A DNA stretch of 64,000 nt. Origin: Austropuccinia psidii (taxonomy: Eukaryota; Basidiomycota; Pucciniomycetes; Pucciniales; Sphaerophragmiaceae). Below are positions 39,195 to 50,780 of this stretch, in pieces. The translations under genes were made by a program, and so were the position numbers. Location: NCBI GenBank assembly GCA_023105745.1, contig JALGQZ010000008.1, positions 48,506,118-48,570,117 on the forward strand. The letters run 5' to 3'. Below the pieces are notes generated by a model that was not told where the DNA came from, made no database searches, and saw only the letters and a list, made by a program, of their open reading frames with translations. How positions within the stretch are numbered: the stretch's first letter is position 1; every line of letters begins with the position of its first letter.

Positions 39195-41398
39195 TGTGAG
39201 CCTTGGGGTACTTTCATATACCCAAAGGACCAAAAATTTGAACATTATTCAGAATTAAAAACAAAATAATCATTTTTAAATATTCAAGCTGATTTCTAAT
39301 AAAATTTAGGATAATTATAAAATTTTGAATATAGAAATTTAACAAAAATTGTAAGGACTTTTATTTGAAAAAAAGAAGTAAAAATAAAATTACAACTAAA
39401 CTTATAAAAATGAAATAATTCTTGGAAAAAAGTTGATAAAAGTTATCATTGCTTTTTCTAATATATAGGAATATGAAATTCATTTCACCATTTTATTCCC
39501 CATGAATGTTCAGATGGGTTCACCCCTGAGTGAAATTTATGTAACTCCAACATAAATAATCTTAATTTAAGTTTCAAGTATTTTTTTTGGTATGAAAATA
39601 TGAAGATATTCAAAATATCAACTGAATTCACACCCCATGTGGTGTTAAGAATCAGTCTTTCTGTTTGGATTGAGGTGTGGTGTGTAGTCCAGAAGCTATG
39701 AAGAATAAAATTATTTAAACTTAATTGTCAAAATGTGAACATGTATTACATAACTGGAAATAAATTCAAATATGATTAATTAAGAATTGAAGTGTTGTAC
39801 TGTAATTTTCCAATTGAATTACATATGAAAAGCTTTAAGTCTATTATACAATTAGGAATTCAAGAAAAATAAATGGTAAATATTAAATTTTGGTGGAATC
39901 AGGAATCTTGGATTCAAGGCTACCAGACTCCCCCAAATTCCTTTCTGACAGGAGTAGGATTTCAAAATCCATGCAAAATTCCATTAATTTTGGACTGGTA
40001 TTGAATTACAGGGTCTGTTATTCAATTGAGAAAAAACATTTGGATACCAATCAGGGAAGTTTTAAATGCTTCCAAGAGGGTCAAACAAGCTCTGTGATAT
40101 AAAAATCCTCACAGAAGCATGTTTAACTATTTCAAAGGGTCTTTACGCACATTTTGATTTGTTTTGGGAGCCTTGAACTACCTATTACTGCATTAATTGC
40201 TCAAACTGGAGTTTTTTTGTTCTAAAGCAAGAGTGAATGATTTAATAATTGGATTTTCTGTGGCCAATATTTTTCTCACAGCTTGTGAGAACAAATTATT
40301 CCCTTTGAGAAAGAAAAATGGGGGCTATAAAAGAATTTCTTTGCTTCATCTCTTCCTTTTATAATTAGTTTAAATATTGTTAAAACAATGAATAAATTCT
40401 TTCAGACAACCTTTTTGAATAATAATAAACCTCCTAAACAACTTAAAAAAAATGATAATCATTTTCTAGCCTTGAGCCACCCTAGAAGTGAATCAAAGCT
40501 GATTTCATCACTTAAAATTTCCCTGGTGGGTATCAAATCCTCATAATCAATTGAGTCACAGACCCTCTAACTCAATTTCAGGCTAAAAGTGATGAAATTT
40601 TGCATGGATTTTGAAATCTCACACCTTTAAGAAAGGAATTTGAATGATTCTGGAACCCTTGGAGCCAAGATTTCTTTTCCCCAAGAAAATTAATCTTTCC
40701 AATTAATTTGTTTCTTCATTCCTCATCATGTACTATACTTACAATTTACATATGTGATTCAATTGAAAAATTACAGTACAAAACTTTAATTACTGATTCC
40801 ATATATTTTTATTTCAGTTAATTTATGTAATACATTCCCACATTTTGACATTCCAAATTAAAATACTTCAATTCCTCATAACTTATAAACTACACACCAC
40901 ACCTCAATTTTAACACAAAAATTGATGGTTAACACTATTTGTGGTGTGAATCAGATAAAGGTTTTGATTATTTTTAGATTTACATACAGTAAATAGTAAA
41001 AATTAAATTTAAGCTTTTTAGGATTTTAGTTACAAAATTTTCACCAACAGGTGACCCCACCTGATTTTTTATGAAGAATCCAATGGTAAAATAATTTTCA
41101 TAATTTTATTTTTTGTAAAAATTTTATAATAATTTTTATCAACTTTTTTTCCAAAAACATTTTGATTTTTGTATTTTTGATAAAAATTTGTTTTTACTTT
41201 ATTATTTCATGTGAAAATATATTTTTAAATCTTTAAATTTTGATGTAAATTTAGGGTTAAATTTGCATTCTCAATTTTATTTTCATATTAATATTAAATT
41301 TTTTTATTATATTTGAAAACAAAAGTTTTATTTTTAATCACAAATTGATTAATTATATGTGTTCTTTTGCATATATGGAAATACCTGTAATACTCACA
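39195..41398. repeat. Long imperfect inverted repeat of two LTR-like arms
   Basis: The left arm starts TGTGAGCCTTGGGGTACT at 39195. The right arm, read on the minus strand, starts TGTGAGTATTACAGG at 41398. Blocks in the left arm (GAGGTGTGGTGTGTAG near 39672, TTGTACTGTAATTTTCCAATTG near 39794, TTTCAAAATCCATGC near 39960) recur in reverse complement in the right arm (near 40900, 40775 and 40600). The spacer is about 300 bases at 40130-40440. These are probably two LTRs of a family related to the 5640 LTR, facing each other. Precise inner ends were not found. Confidence 0.7.
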
Positions 41399-41459
41399 GA
41401 GACCTTCTTACCAACCTCATTCTAGAGCTGGTGAGACACTATAGAAGAAAATTCAAGAT

Positions 41460-41775
41460 CTGGTTCATTTTTGTTTCTTAAGGAAAGTGTGAAATAATAA
41501 AAAATGGGAGATAGCCACTTCTGTTATTATAGACTGCCACAATGATAAATCCAGGATGGTTGATGATTTCAGATACATTAATTCCATCCTTATAACTGAC
41601 ATATATCCTATCCCAAGGATTAAATAAGTATTTAAACAGAATTCAAAGGCCAAATTCTTTACTTAAATGCATGCACTCAAAGTATTCCACTAGAATTCCC
41701 TGACAAATAATTTCAGACATCCTTTGAGGATTATTGCACATTACCAAATTAGCAAGAAGATTTGCATCCTCTCAA
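41460..41775 (+). pseudogene. Ty3/gypsy reverse transcriptase remnant
   Basis: One plus frame reads LRKV, then [18 protein letters not shown] and ITDIYPIPRI, then, after a stop, an A(K)FFT...FRHPLRIIAHY pattern. This is the N-terminal half of a gypsy RT related to the RT at 2650-2940. Several stops (including 41626-41628, TAA) show that it is dead. No surrounding element can be traced. Confidence 0.75.
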
Positions 41776-44218
41776 GTCAATATGTTTTACTCAAGAGAGA
41801 AGTTAATAGACACAAAATAAGACAAATAACAAGAACAAAGTGAAGAAGATGGACCAATAAATAAGTAAGAGGTGCTGCAGGAGAACACATAATCAGATGA
41901 AGAAAGGGAAGCTTTCACCTGGAATTCTGGACACAGGATTAATTGGAGGGGTGTATGTGGTATTCAATACCATTTTTTAACCAGGATCAAGCTAATACTA
42001 CCCCACAGAAGCAATGAATTCTACCCACAGGCAGTCTTACATTAAACCTTTACATCAAGGAGTTGCAGCTTATTAATAAGCCTATCTCACAGGCACTAAA
42101 AGGTAGTGTATTTTCTGAAAAAAATAAATTAAATTTCATTATTCATATCAAGTTACCTATTGAAAGATTAGTTACAAAAAGAAAGGTGCCACCTTCCCCC
42201 TTGCACACAGACACAGGACAGTCACATGATTTAATGTTCAACCCACTGGAATTTCTGAAAGCAATCTGAACCACAGAAACAGTAATCACCCATTTTATAT
42301 CCCTATTAGCTCCACTAATAACTTCAAAAATAACCCTAAATTTGATAGGACACAGCCATCAAATCTTATTCAAGCAAATTGATCACCTTATTTGGCACAT
42401 AATCAATAAAACTCAAAATTCTTTGCACCACTTATCACCTCATGGGGTGAATACCCTTATTCAAATCTTAACCACATGACTATGCACATAATTTGTCAAA
42501 CTAAAAAAATCACATCACCTCATGGAAAGCAGTGAATTCATAAGTGCAATAAATCATCACCTGACCTTACTTGAAAGTTCAAAAGGAAGAAACACAGCCA
42601 TGAAACCTGCATGAATTACATTTCCACTTCTACCAAGACTAAAAAATGAGATTTGAAAGTTAAATACAAGTTCATCATGTGATACTTCCCCCACCAATAG
42701 CATATCATGTGATAGGAAAAAAACACTGTGCAAAAGCAAAATCACCTCATACATTCAAGGAAACTCCAATAATATCATTTCATGACCAGATCACCAAGAA
42801 AAGAGTCATGTGACAAATGGCGGCTTTGTAGAAGAAAAATTATCACTAAACCTTAAATCACCTCACACATGTAAGAAAAGTTCTCACCAAAAACAAAGTC
42901 ACATTATGGAATCAACAGGGATTGAAGTGGAGAAATAAAGATCCCAAAGAGGTTTCCCTGGGATCTCAAAATGTTTAAATAGAGGGGGCTTTATCCTCCA
43001 AAAATTTTAAATTCCCCAATGCACATTATAAGCACAGGAATAATGCATAGCTCACCTGGGAGGTAGTCCAGTATATTGCAGTAAATTTACTTTCTCAGTA
43101 GCTATGCTCAGTGTAAACTTAGTATCCAAAGGAAATTATCCAGTACCCAAGATTAGAGTTACTACTCTATTAAGATATTTTATCCAGTAAAAATAACCCC
43201 ATTCATCAAGACTTAAAGCTATCTTAACCCTTTAAAAATCAAATATTGAAGAATTTTACCTTTTAAACTTAACAAATACCATTTTATTCTATTATTAGCC
43301 AATCTTAAAAAAAAAAAAAAACCTTTCAAAAATCATTTTAATATATTATAATTTTACCTTTATCAAAACTCATCAAATTTTTCCAGAAAACCTTAAAAAA
43401 TCCATCTTACCAAAAATCTTTATCATCAAGGAGGAATCACACACCTCAATTTCACTAAAAATAAAAAAATCAAACAGAAAATTATTTCATTAAGATCTCA
43501 CAATTAACCATATCCCTTAAATTAAATTTCTTATCATATATTGAATAGGTCTGATCTGAGCCTTCTGAGATTTGTCTTCTGCAGCTTTGAATCCACTTAC
43601 TGATTTTCTTTTATTTTTTGACCTCCAAGGAAGATTTTTTTCAGTATTTTAGGAGGGGAAGGCAATATACCCTTTCCACGCTTGATTACAGGAGTTATTA
43701 GCAATTCAAAGTAGTTACCTGTTATTTCACCTTCCAGGTACTTCCTAATTTTAATCCCACACATGAGGAGTTCCTAAAGTATGAATATGTTTACCAAGAA
43801 TCAAAGAGTAAGTGAATGTCCATGCCTTACATGGGATATCCAATTTCCAATAAGTGTTAAAGATCTTTTTTTTTCTATTCTACTGTTCAATTAATTTTGT
43901 TTTTATATCATTTCTGTCCCTCAAATTATAACCTGCCAACCTTCATATGCTTCTTGAACAGCTTTAGTCATTTTTTACCCTTGGAAATTATTTTGTTCTA
44001 GAATTTTTCCTTTCCAACCCATTACTGTCATTTGGTAGTTTCATACTAAACTCCAAGCTATTGGGCTGAAAGAAAAAACATTAAATTTATTTATTAACAT
44101 AACCAAAAAAAATACATTTCTCAATTTTTTTTTTGTTATTAAAATCATTTGTTTGATAAAAAAATTGATTTTTTTTTTCATTCAAAAAAATAAATAAAAT
44201 AAAAACAAAATAAAAATA
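41776..44218. other. AT-rich region without a recognised gene
   Basis: Only short frames occur (such as 42063-42269 plus and 42557-42754 minus) with no domain or codon signal. Words like ATCACCTCA recur between 42400 and 42880, but I could not define a repeat unit. Confidence 0.45.
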
Positions 44219-45525
44219 GGGTGTTGGTAAACACATATAAGGCCTTACATGTTTTTACCAATTTATGGCCAAAACACGTAAGTAGCTTATTTTTTCAATA
44301 AAAATTCCTCAGGCTCAGTTTTGAGAATTTCTATAATTTTTTTTTGCCATATTTTTTCCAACATGGGATGTGAAGTTCCCCAAATTTTTTTCAAAAATTT
44401 TTTTTTTGCCCAATTTCTCCATTTTGGCCAATTTGGCAAAATGGCCAATTTTTTTCAAAAAAAAATCATTAAATATGTTTCCACTTATGAATCTCCATAA
44501 TTTTTTTTTTAAAATGAAGAGAAAAATCTTGAGAATAAAAAACCAGAAGCCCAACATTTTGGGATTTTTTTCTCCAGGACATTTGTAGGCCCAAAAAGTC
44601 CTTGTTTTTTATTTTTATTTTTGTTCATGTTTGTAATTGAATTGAAAATGCCATTTATGACATAAATTGAATTCAAAATGTAATTTATGATGAGTGGAAG
44701 TTGAAATTCCTTTTGTGGAATTAACAGTGCCATTTATGAAATAAAAAGTGCCATAAATGGCATCACAAATGACATAATAATGCCCTAAATGGCATCAAGA
44801 ATGATATACAGATTCCATTTATGGTCAGAAAATTGGTATAAATGGCATTACAACAATGCCATAAATTGAATTGAATGGTCTTAACAGTTCCATTCATGCA
44901 TTTAACAATGGCATGAATGGCCTTAACATTGGCCTTAAAATGAAATTAATGGCCTTAGCAATACCATAAATGGCATTAAAAATGCCATTTGTGGCATTAA
45001 CAATTTCATTTAAGGCATTAATAATGCCATTGATGGCATTAAAAATGTTATTTATGGCATTAACAATGCCATTTATGGCATTAACAATGTCATTTATGGC
45101 ATTAACAATGCCATTTATGGCATTAACAATGTCATTTATGGCATTAACAATGTCATTTATCGCATTAACAATGTCATTTATGGCATTAACAATGCCATTT
45201 ATGGCATTAACAATGCCATTTATGGCATTAACAATGTCATTTATGGCATTAACAATGCCATTTATGGCATTAACAATGTCATTTATGGCATTAACAATGT
45301 CATTTATGGCATTAACAATGCCATTTATGGCATTAACAATGTCATTTATGGCATTAACAATGCCATTTATGGTATTAACAATGTCATTTATGGCATTGTT
45401 AATGTGGCATCAATAATGCCATAAATGGCATTAATGGCATCAGAAATATTACATTGATAATGCCATTAATGGCATCAGAAATTCCATAAATAGCCATATT
45501 TCATTTAAAACCCACCCCTTACATA
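44219..45525. mobile_element. Second copy of the non-autonomous TIR element, right end lost
   Basis: It starts GGGTGTTGGTAAACACATA and follows the 7318 element through CCTCAGGCTC, CCAACATGGGATGTGAAG and the repeat region to the ACCCACCCCTTACAT block. It then runs into poly-T instead of the terminal inverted repeat. The interior carries a much more regular 21-base satellite than the first copy. No target duplication can be defined because the right end is missing. Confidence 0.8.
44990..45410 (+). repeat. 21-bp palindromic tandem array
   Basis: About twenty consecutive copies of a 21-base unit, ATTTATGGCATTAACAATGYC, alternating between GCC and GTC forms. GGCATT and AATGCC form an inverted repeat around AAC, so each unit is a short hairpin. 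Because 21 is a multiple of three, the array creates an artificial open frame with a seven-residue period (ALTMPFM/ALTMSFM). I do not regard this as a gene. Confidence 0.95.
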
Positions 45526-45616
45526 TTTTTTTTTTTTTTTTTTTTTTTTTTACATAAAAGATTTTTTTTCAAAAAAATAAAAAAAAAGGAAATATAAAAT
45601 TTGTTATTATTTTTTT

Positions 45617-45657
<41 letters not shown>

Positions 45658-46629
45658 TTGGTTTTACAATAAAAATTTGTTTTATTTTTTTTTTTTTTTT
45701 TTAATAAAAATTTGTTTGTTTTTTTTTTTTTTTTTTTTTAATTTGTTTTTTGTTTTAATAAAAATTTGGTTTTTTTTTCCTGTAATAAAAATTTGTTTTT
45801 TGATAATTTTTTTATAAAAATTTGTTTTTTTTTTTTTTTTTTTATGTATAAAATTTGAAAAAAAAAATTACAGTTTTTTTATTTTTTAATTTTTTATCTT
45901 TATTTCTTTATTTATTCATTTCATTTTATTTCAACTTTTTCAAAAAATAAAACAAAAAATTACAAGATTTTTTTTACATTTTTTTTTGTGAACCCAAAAA
46001 AAAGTTGTTAAGGAGAGTTAATTAGAATTCACTGTGACTCAAGAGACCTAGCCAATTTTTACTATTTGTAGGATAATGTTTCCAAGAGAGATATCTGTTT
46101 TTTTTGTTATAAAGTTATCAACCCATATAAGCTTAAATATGTGTGTATGTTTGTATACGAGCTAGTGATTCGTTTCAAGAAGAGTTTTAAATCAAGACTT
46201 TTTTTGGATTGCTTTGTTAACCAATCTGAGTTTTGCTTATGAAAGAAACAAAGATTCGACTATCAAAGATAATAGAAAGATTTCTATTTACTTATGTACA
46301 CCGACTTGAGATTTCAATTAAACAAAGATTGTTCTTTTTAAAAATGAAAGATGAAAAACAAATTTAGTATTATATATATATTTATATATCTATTTCTTTT
46401 TTGAATTTTCTTTCTCAAAATACAGATTGAGCTGATTGGAATTATTTATTAAATTAATTGGTTCTAAGAAAAAAAAATGACAAAAAATTGGTTGAAAATG
46501 ACGGATTTAAAATAACAAGAGTTTTACAAAGAAAACAAAAAAAACTGAAATATATATAAATTCAAGAAAAAGAAAAGTTGGTGCTGTTTTGATGATGATA
46601 GTTCGATTGGATTTTATTTTGATAAGATT
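45526..46629. other. Low-complexity poly-T/poly-A DNA and chitin synthase 3' flank
   Basis: 45520-45990 is composed of long T runs, A runs and TTTTAATAAAAATTTG-like pieces. 46000-46629 is less repetitive and is the 3' flank of the chitin synthase gene, probably including its 3' UTR. No gene seen. Confidence 0.6.
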
Positions 46630-49600
46630 TTATCCATCCTCCAATTGATATTTTTTAGGTGGTAAAGGTAGTTGTTGTCCATAGTAAGTTGGTGAAGGTA
46701 AAAAGCAAGATGATGAATTACTAGAATCGTTTAGCATGGGTTGAATTTGTAATTCCGTTTGAGATCTCATTACATTTGGACGTGATGGTAAAGGAAATTG
46801 AGGTGCAGGGAATTCATCTTCATCACCCCAGCCAGTTTCCAACATCATTTGAAGTTCGTCACCATTTACCATTGTACCACCATTGATACTACTGACTTCA
46901 TCTACATGATATAATCCAACAGGCGGCCGGGTAACTTCAAATTCATCATAATTTCCAATATTCATTCCCCAACGATCATCTTCAGAAGATACCATTGAAG
47001 CTTCATCTCCCATTTCACTACCAGTCATAGAATAAAATTGCCTAGCCCCAAATGCTCTCTCGAATTCCCGTTTTCTTTTTTCTTCACGTTTAATTTTTTT
47101 GAGTCGAGAGCTAAATAAAAAGATGATTTTATGAGTAAGCCAAAAAAAAAACCATTGAAATTCAAAAAAAAAAAAATTTACCGTTCCCAATCTTCCCATC
47201 TTCGAAGTGGGACCGAATTAGATTCTAAAGTGATTTCTAATTCAGTACCATGAGCTTCTGCTTTTACTTCTCCTTCGACTTTTCGAGTTTCACCCCAAGA
47301 AAAGTCATCAACTAGAATAAATAAAGAAATTAAATTAAAACTTTTTTTTTTAATGATTGATTAAATTAAATTTTTGACTTACAATGCCAAAATGCATAAA
47401 GTGGTAAGACAAAGTTCCATACAGGTAAAGCGATTAAATAAATCAACATCCAAAAAACATAAGAGACTTTCATTGTTGTTGTTAAGATTAAGAGAGCTGG
47501 AAGACCAAGAATTGCAGCCAAGAGAATAAGTGGAATAGCATCAGAAAAATCTTTTGGACGATGAAGGATTGAATTAATGATTAAACTATAAGTCAAAGTG
47601 ATTGCGATTGGTAAGACAATAGTACCGATGAGTTCCATAAAGACTACGAATTGCATAGAAAGACAAAATGTTCCACAAAGGTTTGGAACTCTAACTAATT
47701 CCATAAGATTATGTATAGTTGAATTAATCCATCTTCGACGTTGAGAAACTAGGATTGAGAATTGATCAGGGACTATTGTACGACATTTAGCTTGAGGACA
47801 AAACATCATTTTTCTTGCAGGAAAGGTTCTAATCATTAAAGTGGTTAAAAATCTATCTTCACCTAAGAGTAATAAATTTTTTTGATGTAAAGTGTTTACG
47901 ATTGATTGACTATATTCACGACAAATTTCGGGTTGAACTAAGATTGGGACCCAATCACCATCGTTTAATCTACGAGATTTGAGTCTATACATTGAGAAGC
48001 AACCAGGTAAACAAGTTACACCACCGAAAACTGATTCAAAAGCTTTTGCTAGATGATGAGATATATAATATTCAAAGACTTGAATGGCGGTGACCCAACT
48101 TTGACGTTTATTTGCTATACGAGTTTCACCACAAACGCCCATGATTAGAGGATCATAATGCATACAATTGACTAGATGACCTATTGAATCTTTCATGACG
48201 GTTGTATCAGCATCTACCATTAAGCAAACTTCAAAGAAATCAGGAGTGACGCCCATTAAAGCATGAATTTTTCTAAATAAATCATAATCTAAAGGGGACA
48301 TTCTATCATTATAAGTCACCCTACTAAAAAAGTTCATTAAGATCATTTGTGAGTCACGTTTACCACGATTTCCAGGTTTTTTTTCATGATCTGATTCTTG
48401 TTTTGTACCTGATTTTACTACAACTATGATTGGAGTTTGACGACCTTTAACTTTGGCTAATTAATTTTGTTAAAAGAAAAAAAAAAGGTTGGATTAGTTT
48501 TTTTTGTTTTTTTTTTGGGGGGGTAGGGGTAAATGAAAAGATTCAAGATGATGATAAGACTAACTATAATGACCAGCATAAACTAATGCTTGATTAATTT
48601 GTTTAGTACCAGCAGCGACTGCACGATAAGACATTGGGATTGGATTTATGAAACGAGGATCTGGATCAATAAGATTGATACAAATATCAGGTGTTGAAAG
48701 TTTTTCACCATGACCTGTGATGATACCATCGCAAACTACAAATAATAATTTACGAGCGTCTGAATAATCACTAGCTGATATACTATCTAAAGTTTTTTGA
48801 ATTCCATCTGGTCCTTCAGAATAACAAGTTACTAAACAAACGCAAAATAATTCAGGACCTATTGAAGCCATATTGATTAAACCGTTAGAGTCAACTGATT
48901 TTGGAGTTTTTGAAGAATGTAAAGGGATTGGGATTTGAAGATTTGAAGATTTTTCGTTTAATTTAAAAGAAGATTTGATTAAATGATGATGATTTTTATT
49001 TTGATGATTTGATGTTGAATTTGAGTTATTAAATTGATTAGTATTAATAGCCCAAGGAGCAGTTCCATTTTTTGACATTAAGCTTAAGTTTGCACCAATA
49101 GGTAAGACTGCAGGACTGATGACTTTTCTACGTAAATTTCTAGGAGGACGAATGAGATGATTTGACATGAACCAACTAAAGAAGATGGCCATTAAGAATC
49201 TGACCAAGACCACGCCTAAGATGACGATTAAAGATACGTAAAGGAATAATTGAGAAACAAAACAACCTGGAGTGATTTTATCTATTACGCCAGCTTTAAA
49301 TCTAGATTTTAAGCAATCTGTAGCTTTAACTAATTGAGGATGATAAGAGAATAATCTTGTAGCGTCTTTACCCATTGAATTTGAGTTTGAATTTGATTGT
49401 AAGATTTGCCTTATTGCACGATCTACGATATCATTTTGATTTGATTGAGTTGAAGCTAAATAAGAGTTCATATTTAAGACGATACCATTGATGACGAAAT
49501 AATTATTTAATGAATTAATTTGATCCCAAGTGTAACCAATCAATAAGCTAGTATTTGATATTTGTAAATTATTTAGAGTGATTTGATTTAGATTAGGTAA

Positions 49601-50359
49601 AGGACAAGATGAATTAGGATTTGATAGATTTGCGCAAAGGTTTGAATGAGTGAATTGACCTGATAAAGATTGACAAGAGTTATGAATTGAATTAGATTGA
49701 TCGAATAAGTTTGTTATATCTAAACCTGAATGATTTAAAGGTAAAAAGTTGAAAAGATTTGATTTATGATTTGTGATATTAAAAGCCCAACCGGAGATAC
49801 CGATGATTGAATTTGAATTATTAAATTGAATGAAATTTTGATGAGATAATTGATCTGATTCAGGACAAAGGGCTTTATTCATTCCAATTGTAACGAAGCC
49901 GGTAAAAGCTGATGAGATGATAGCTATAGAGCAAAGGGCGACTTTTTCTCTCCAAGCTTGTTGAGCAATTGGATCTTTTAAACCGATTGAAGATAAGAAG
50001 AAGGAAGGAAATGGTAAGGTGAGTAAATTGACGTAAAATGACCAAATTGCGAACCAAGATAAGAGATGATGATGATTTGAGTTAGTTTGAAGGTTTGAGA
50101 AGGATATATCATTATTAATTCCGTTATTATTTATGGGAGTGATTAGAGGCGCTGGAGTGACATAACGCTCAGGACGAGTGAGAGTTTTTGAGCGATTTAA
50201 ATTTTGATGATGATGGATTGATTTATTATGATTTAAGAATGATTTTGAATGATTTGAATTAGGATTTTGATGATTTTGATGATTTTGAAGATTTTGAAGA
50301 TTTTGATAATTTTGATGATTTTGATAATTTTGATGATTTTGAAATTTTGACGAGTCCAT
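46630..50359 (-). CDS. CHS3: Class IV (Chs3-type) chitin synthase, four exons
   Basis: Exons (minus): 48565-50359, 47383-48456, 47182-47311, 46630-47110. The three GT-AG introns (108, 71 and 71 bases) keep frame and give 1159 residues, normal for the class. The product is a plasma-membrane glycosyltransferase joining GlcNAc from UDP-GlcNAc into chitin. The N terminus is Asn/Gln-rich, followed by [16 protein letters not shown], typical of class IV. Hydrophobic segments lie at ~95-115, ~130-150 and ~370-400. Catalytic motifs: VDADT (Asp 680 and 682), GEDR (~796-799) and QRRRW (836-840). A cluster of C-terminal membrane helices follows ([18 protein letters not shown] and on). Exon 3 encodes [14 protein letters not shown]. 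The ATG at 50359 was chosen because it is the first in the frame; an acceptor-like TTTCAG just upstream leaves a further 5' exon possible. No lesion. Confidence 0.94.
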
Positions 50360-50780
50360 GAAAGATTTCAAAGATTTCAATCGATCGATTCGAACCTGAA
50401 ATAAAAAATTCGAGCTGAAGCCAAAATGAAAAATTAGAAATGAAAAATTAGAAATTAGAAATTAAAAATTAAAAATTGAAAATTAAAAATTAAAAATCGA
50501 AAATTGAAAATTAAAAATTAAATGAAGGGTTCAATCGATCATACAGCGCTGATGCAGAGAGTACGCAGTGTAGACACTGTAGATCTAGCATGCGACTATT
50601 TTTAGCCTGCAGAAATCGAATTTCAAATTAGCAGCCTAGCGAAAATTAGCGCAGACTACACTCACTACAGTAATACTGTCGGCTATCGCTCTAGTGAGTG
50701 TAGTCTAATAAAATAAAATAAAAATCCCTCAAACTACCAATTCAACAAGTCACTGCAGTAAATTTGGTCATTTATCAGAA
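50360..50780. promoter_or_regulatory. Chitin synthase 5' flank with a 15-bp hairpin
   Basis: A less AT-rich stretch directly upstream of the chitin synthase start. It contains a perfect 15-base inverted repeat, AGACTACACTCACTA at 50653-50667 and its complement at 50692-50706, with a 24-base loop. A shorter palindrome (CAGTGTAGACACTG) is nearby at ~50569. Promoter role is inferred from position only. Confidence 0.4.

Noticed and set aside
44970..45416. 148-codon open frame with repeated ALTMPFM/ALTMSFM units
   Set aside because: It is only the in-frame reading of the 21-bp satellite; a unit length divisible by three keeps the frame open automatically.
45520..45990. Poly-T/poly-A tracts as possible assembly gaps or a poly(A) tail of a LINE
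   Set aside because: No LINE coding sequence is adjacent, and the tracts replace the right end of the TIR element. They look like simple-sequence expansion, although an assembly error cannot be excluded.
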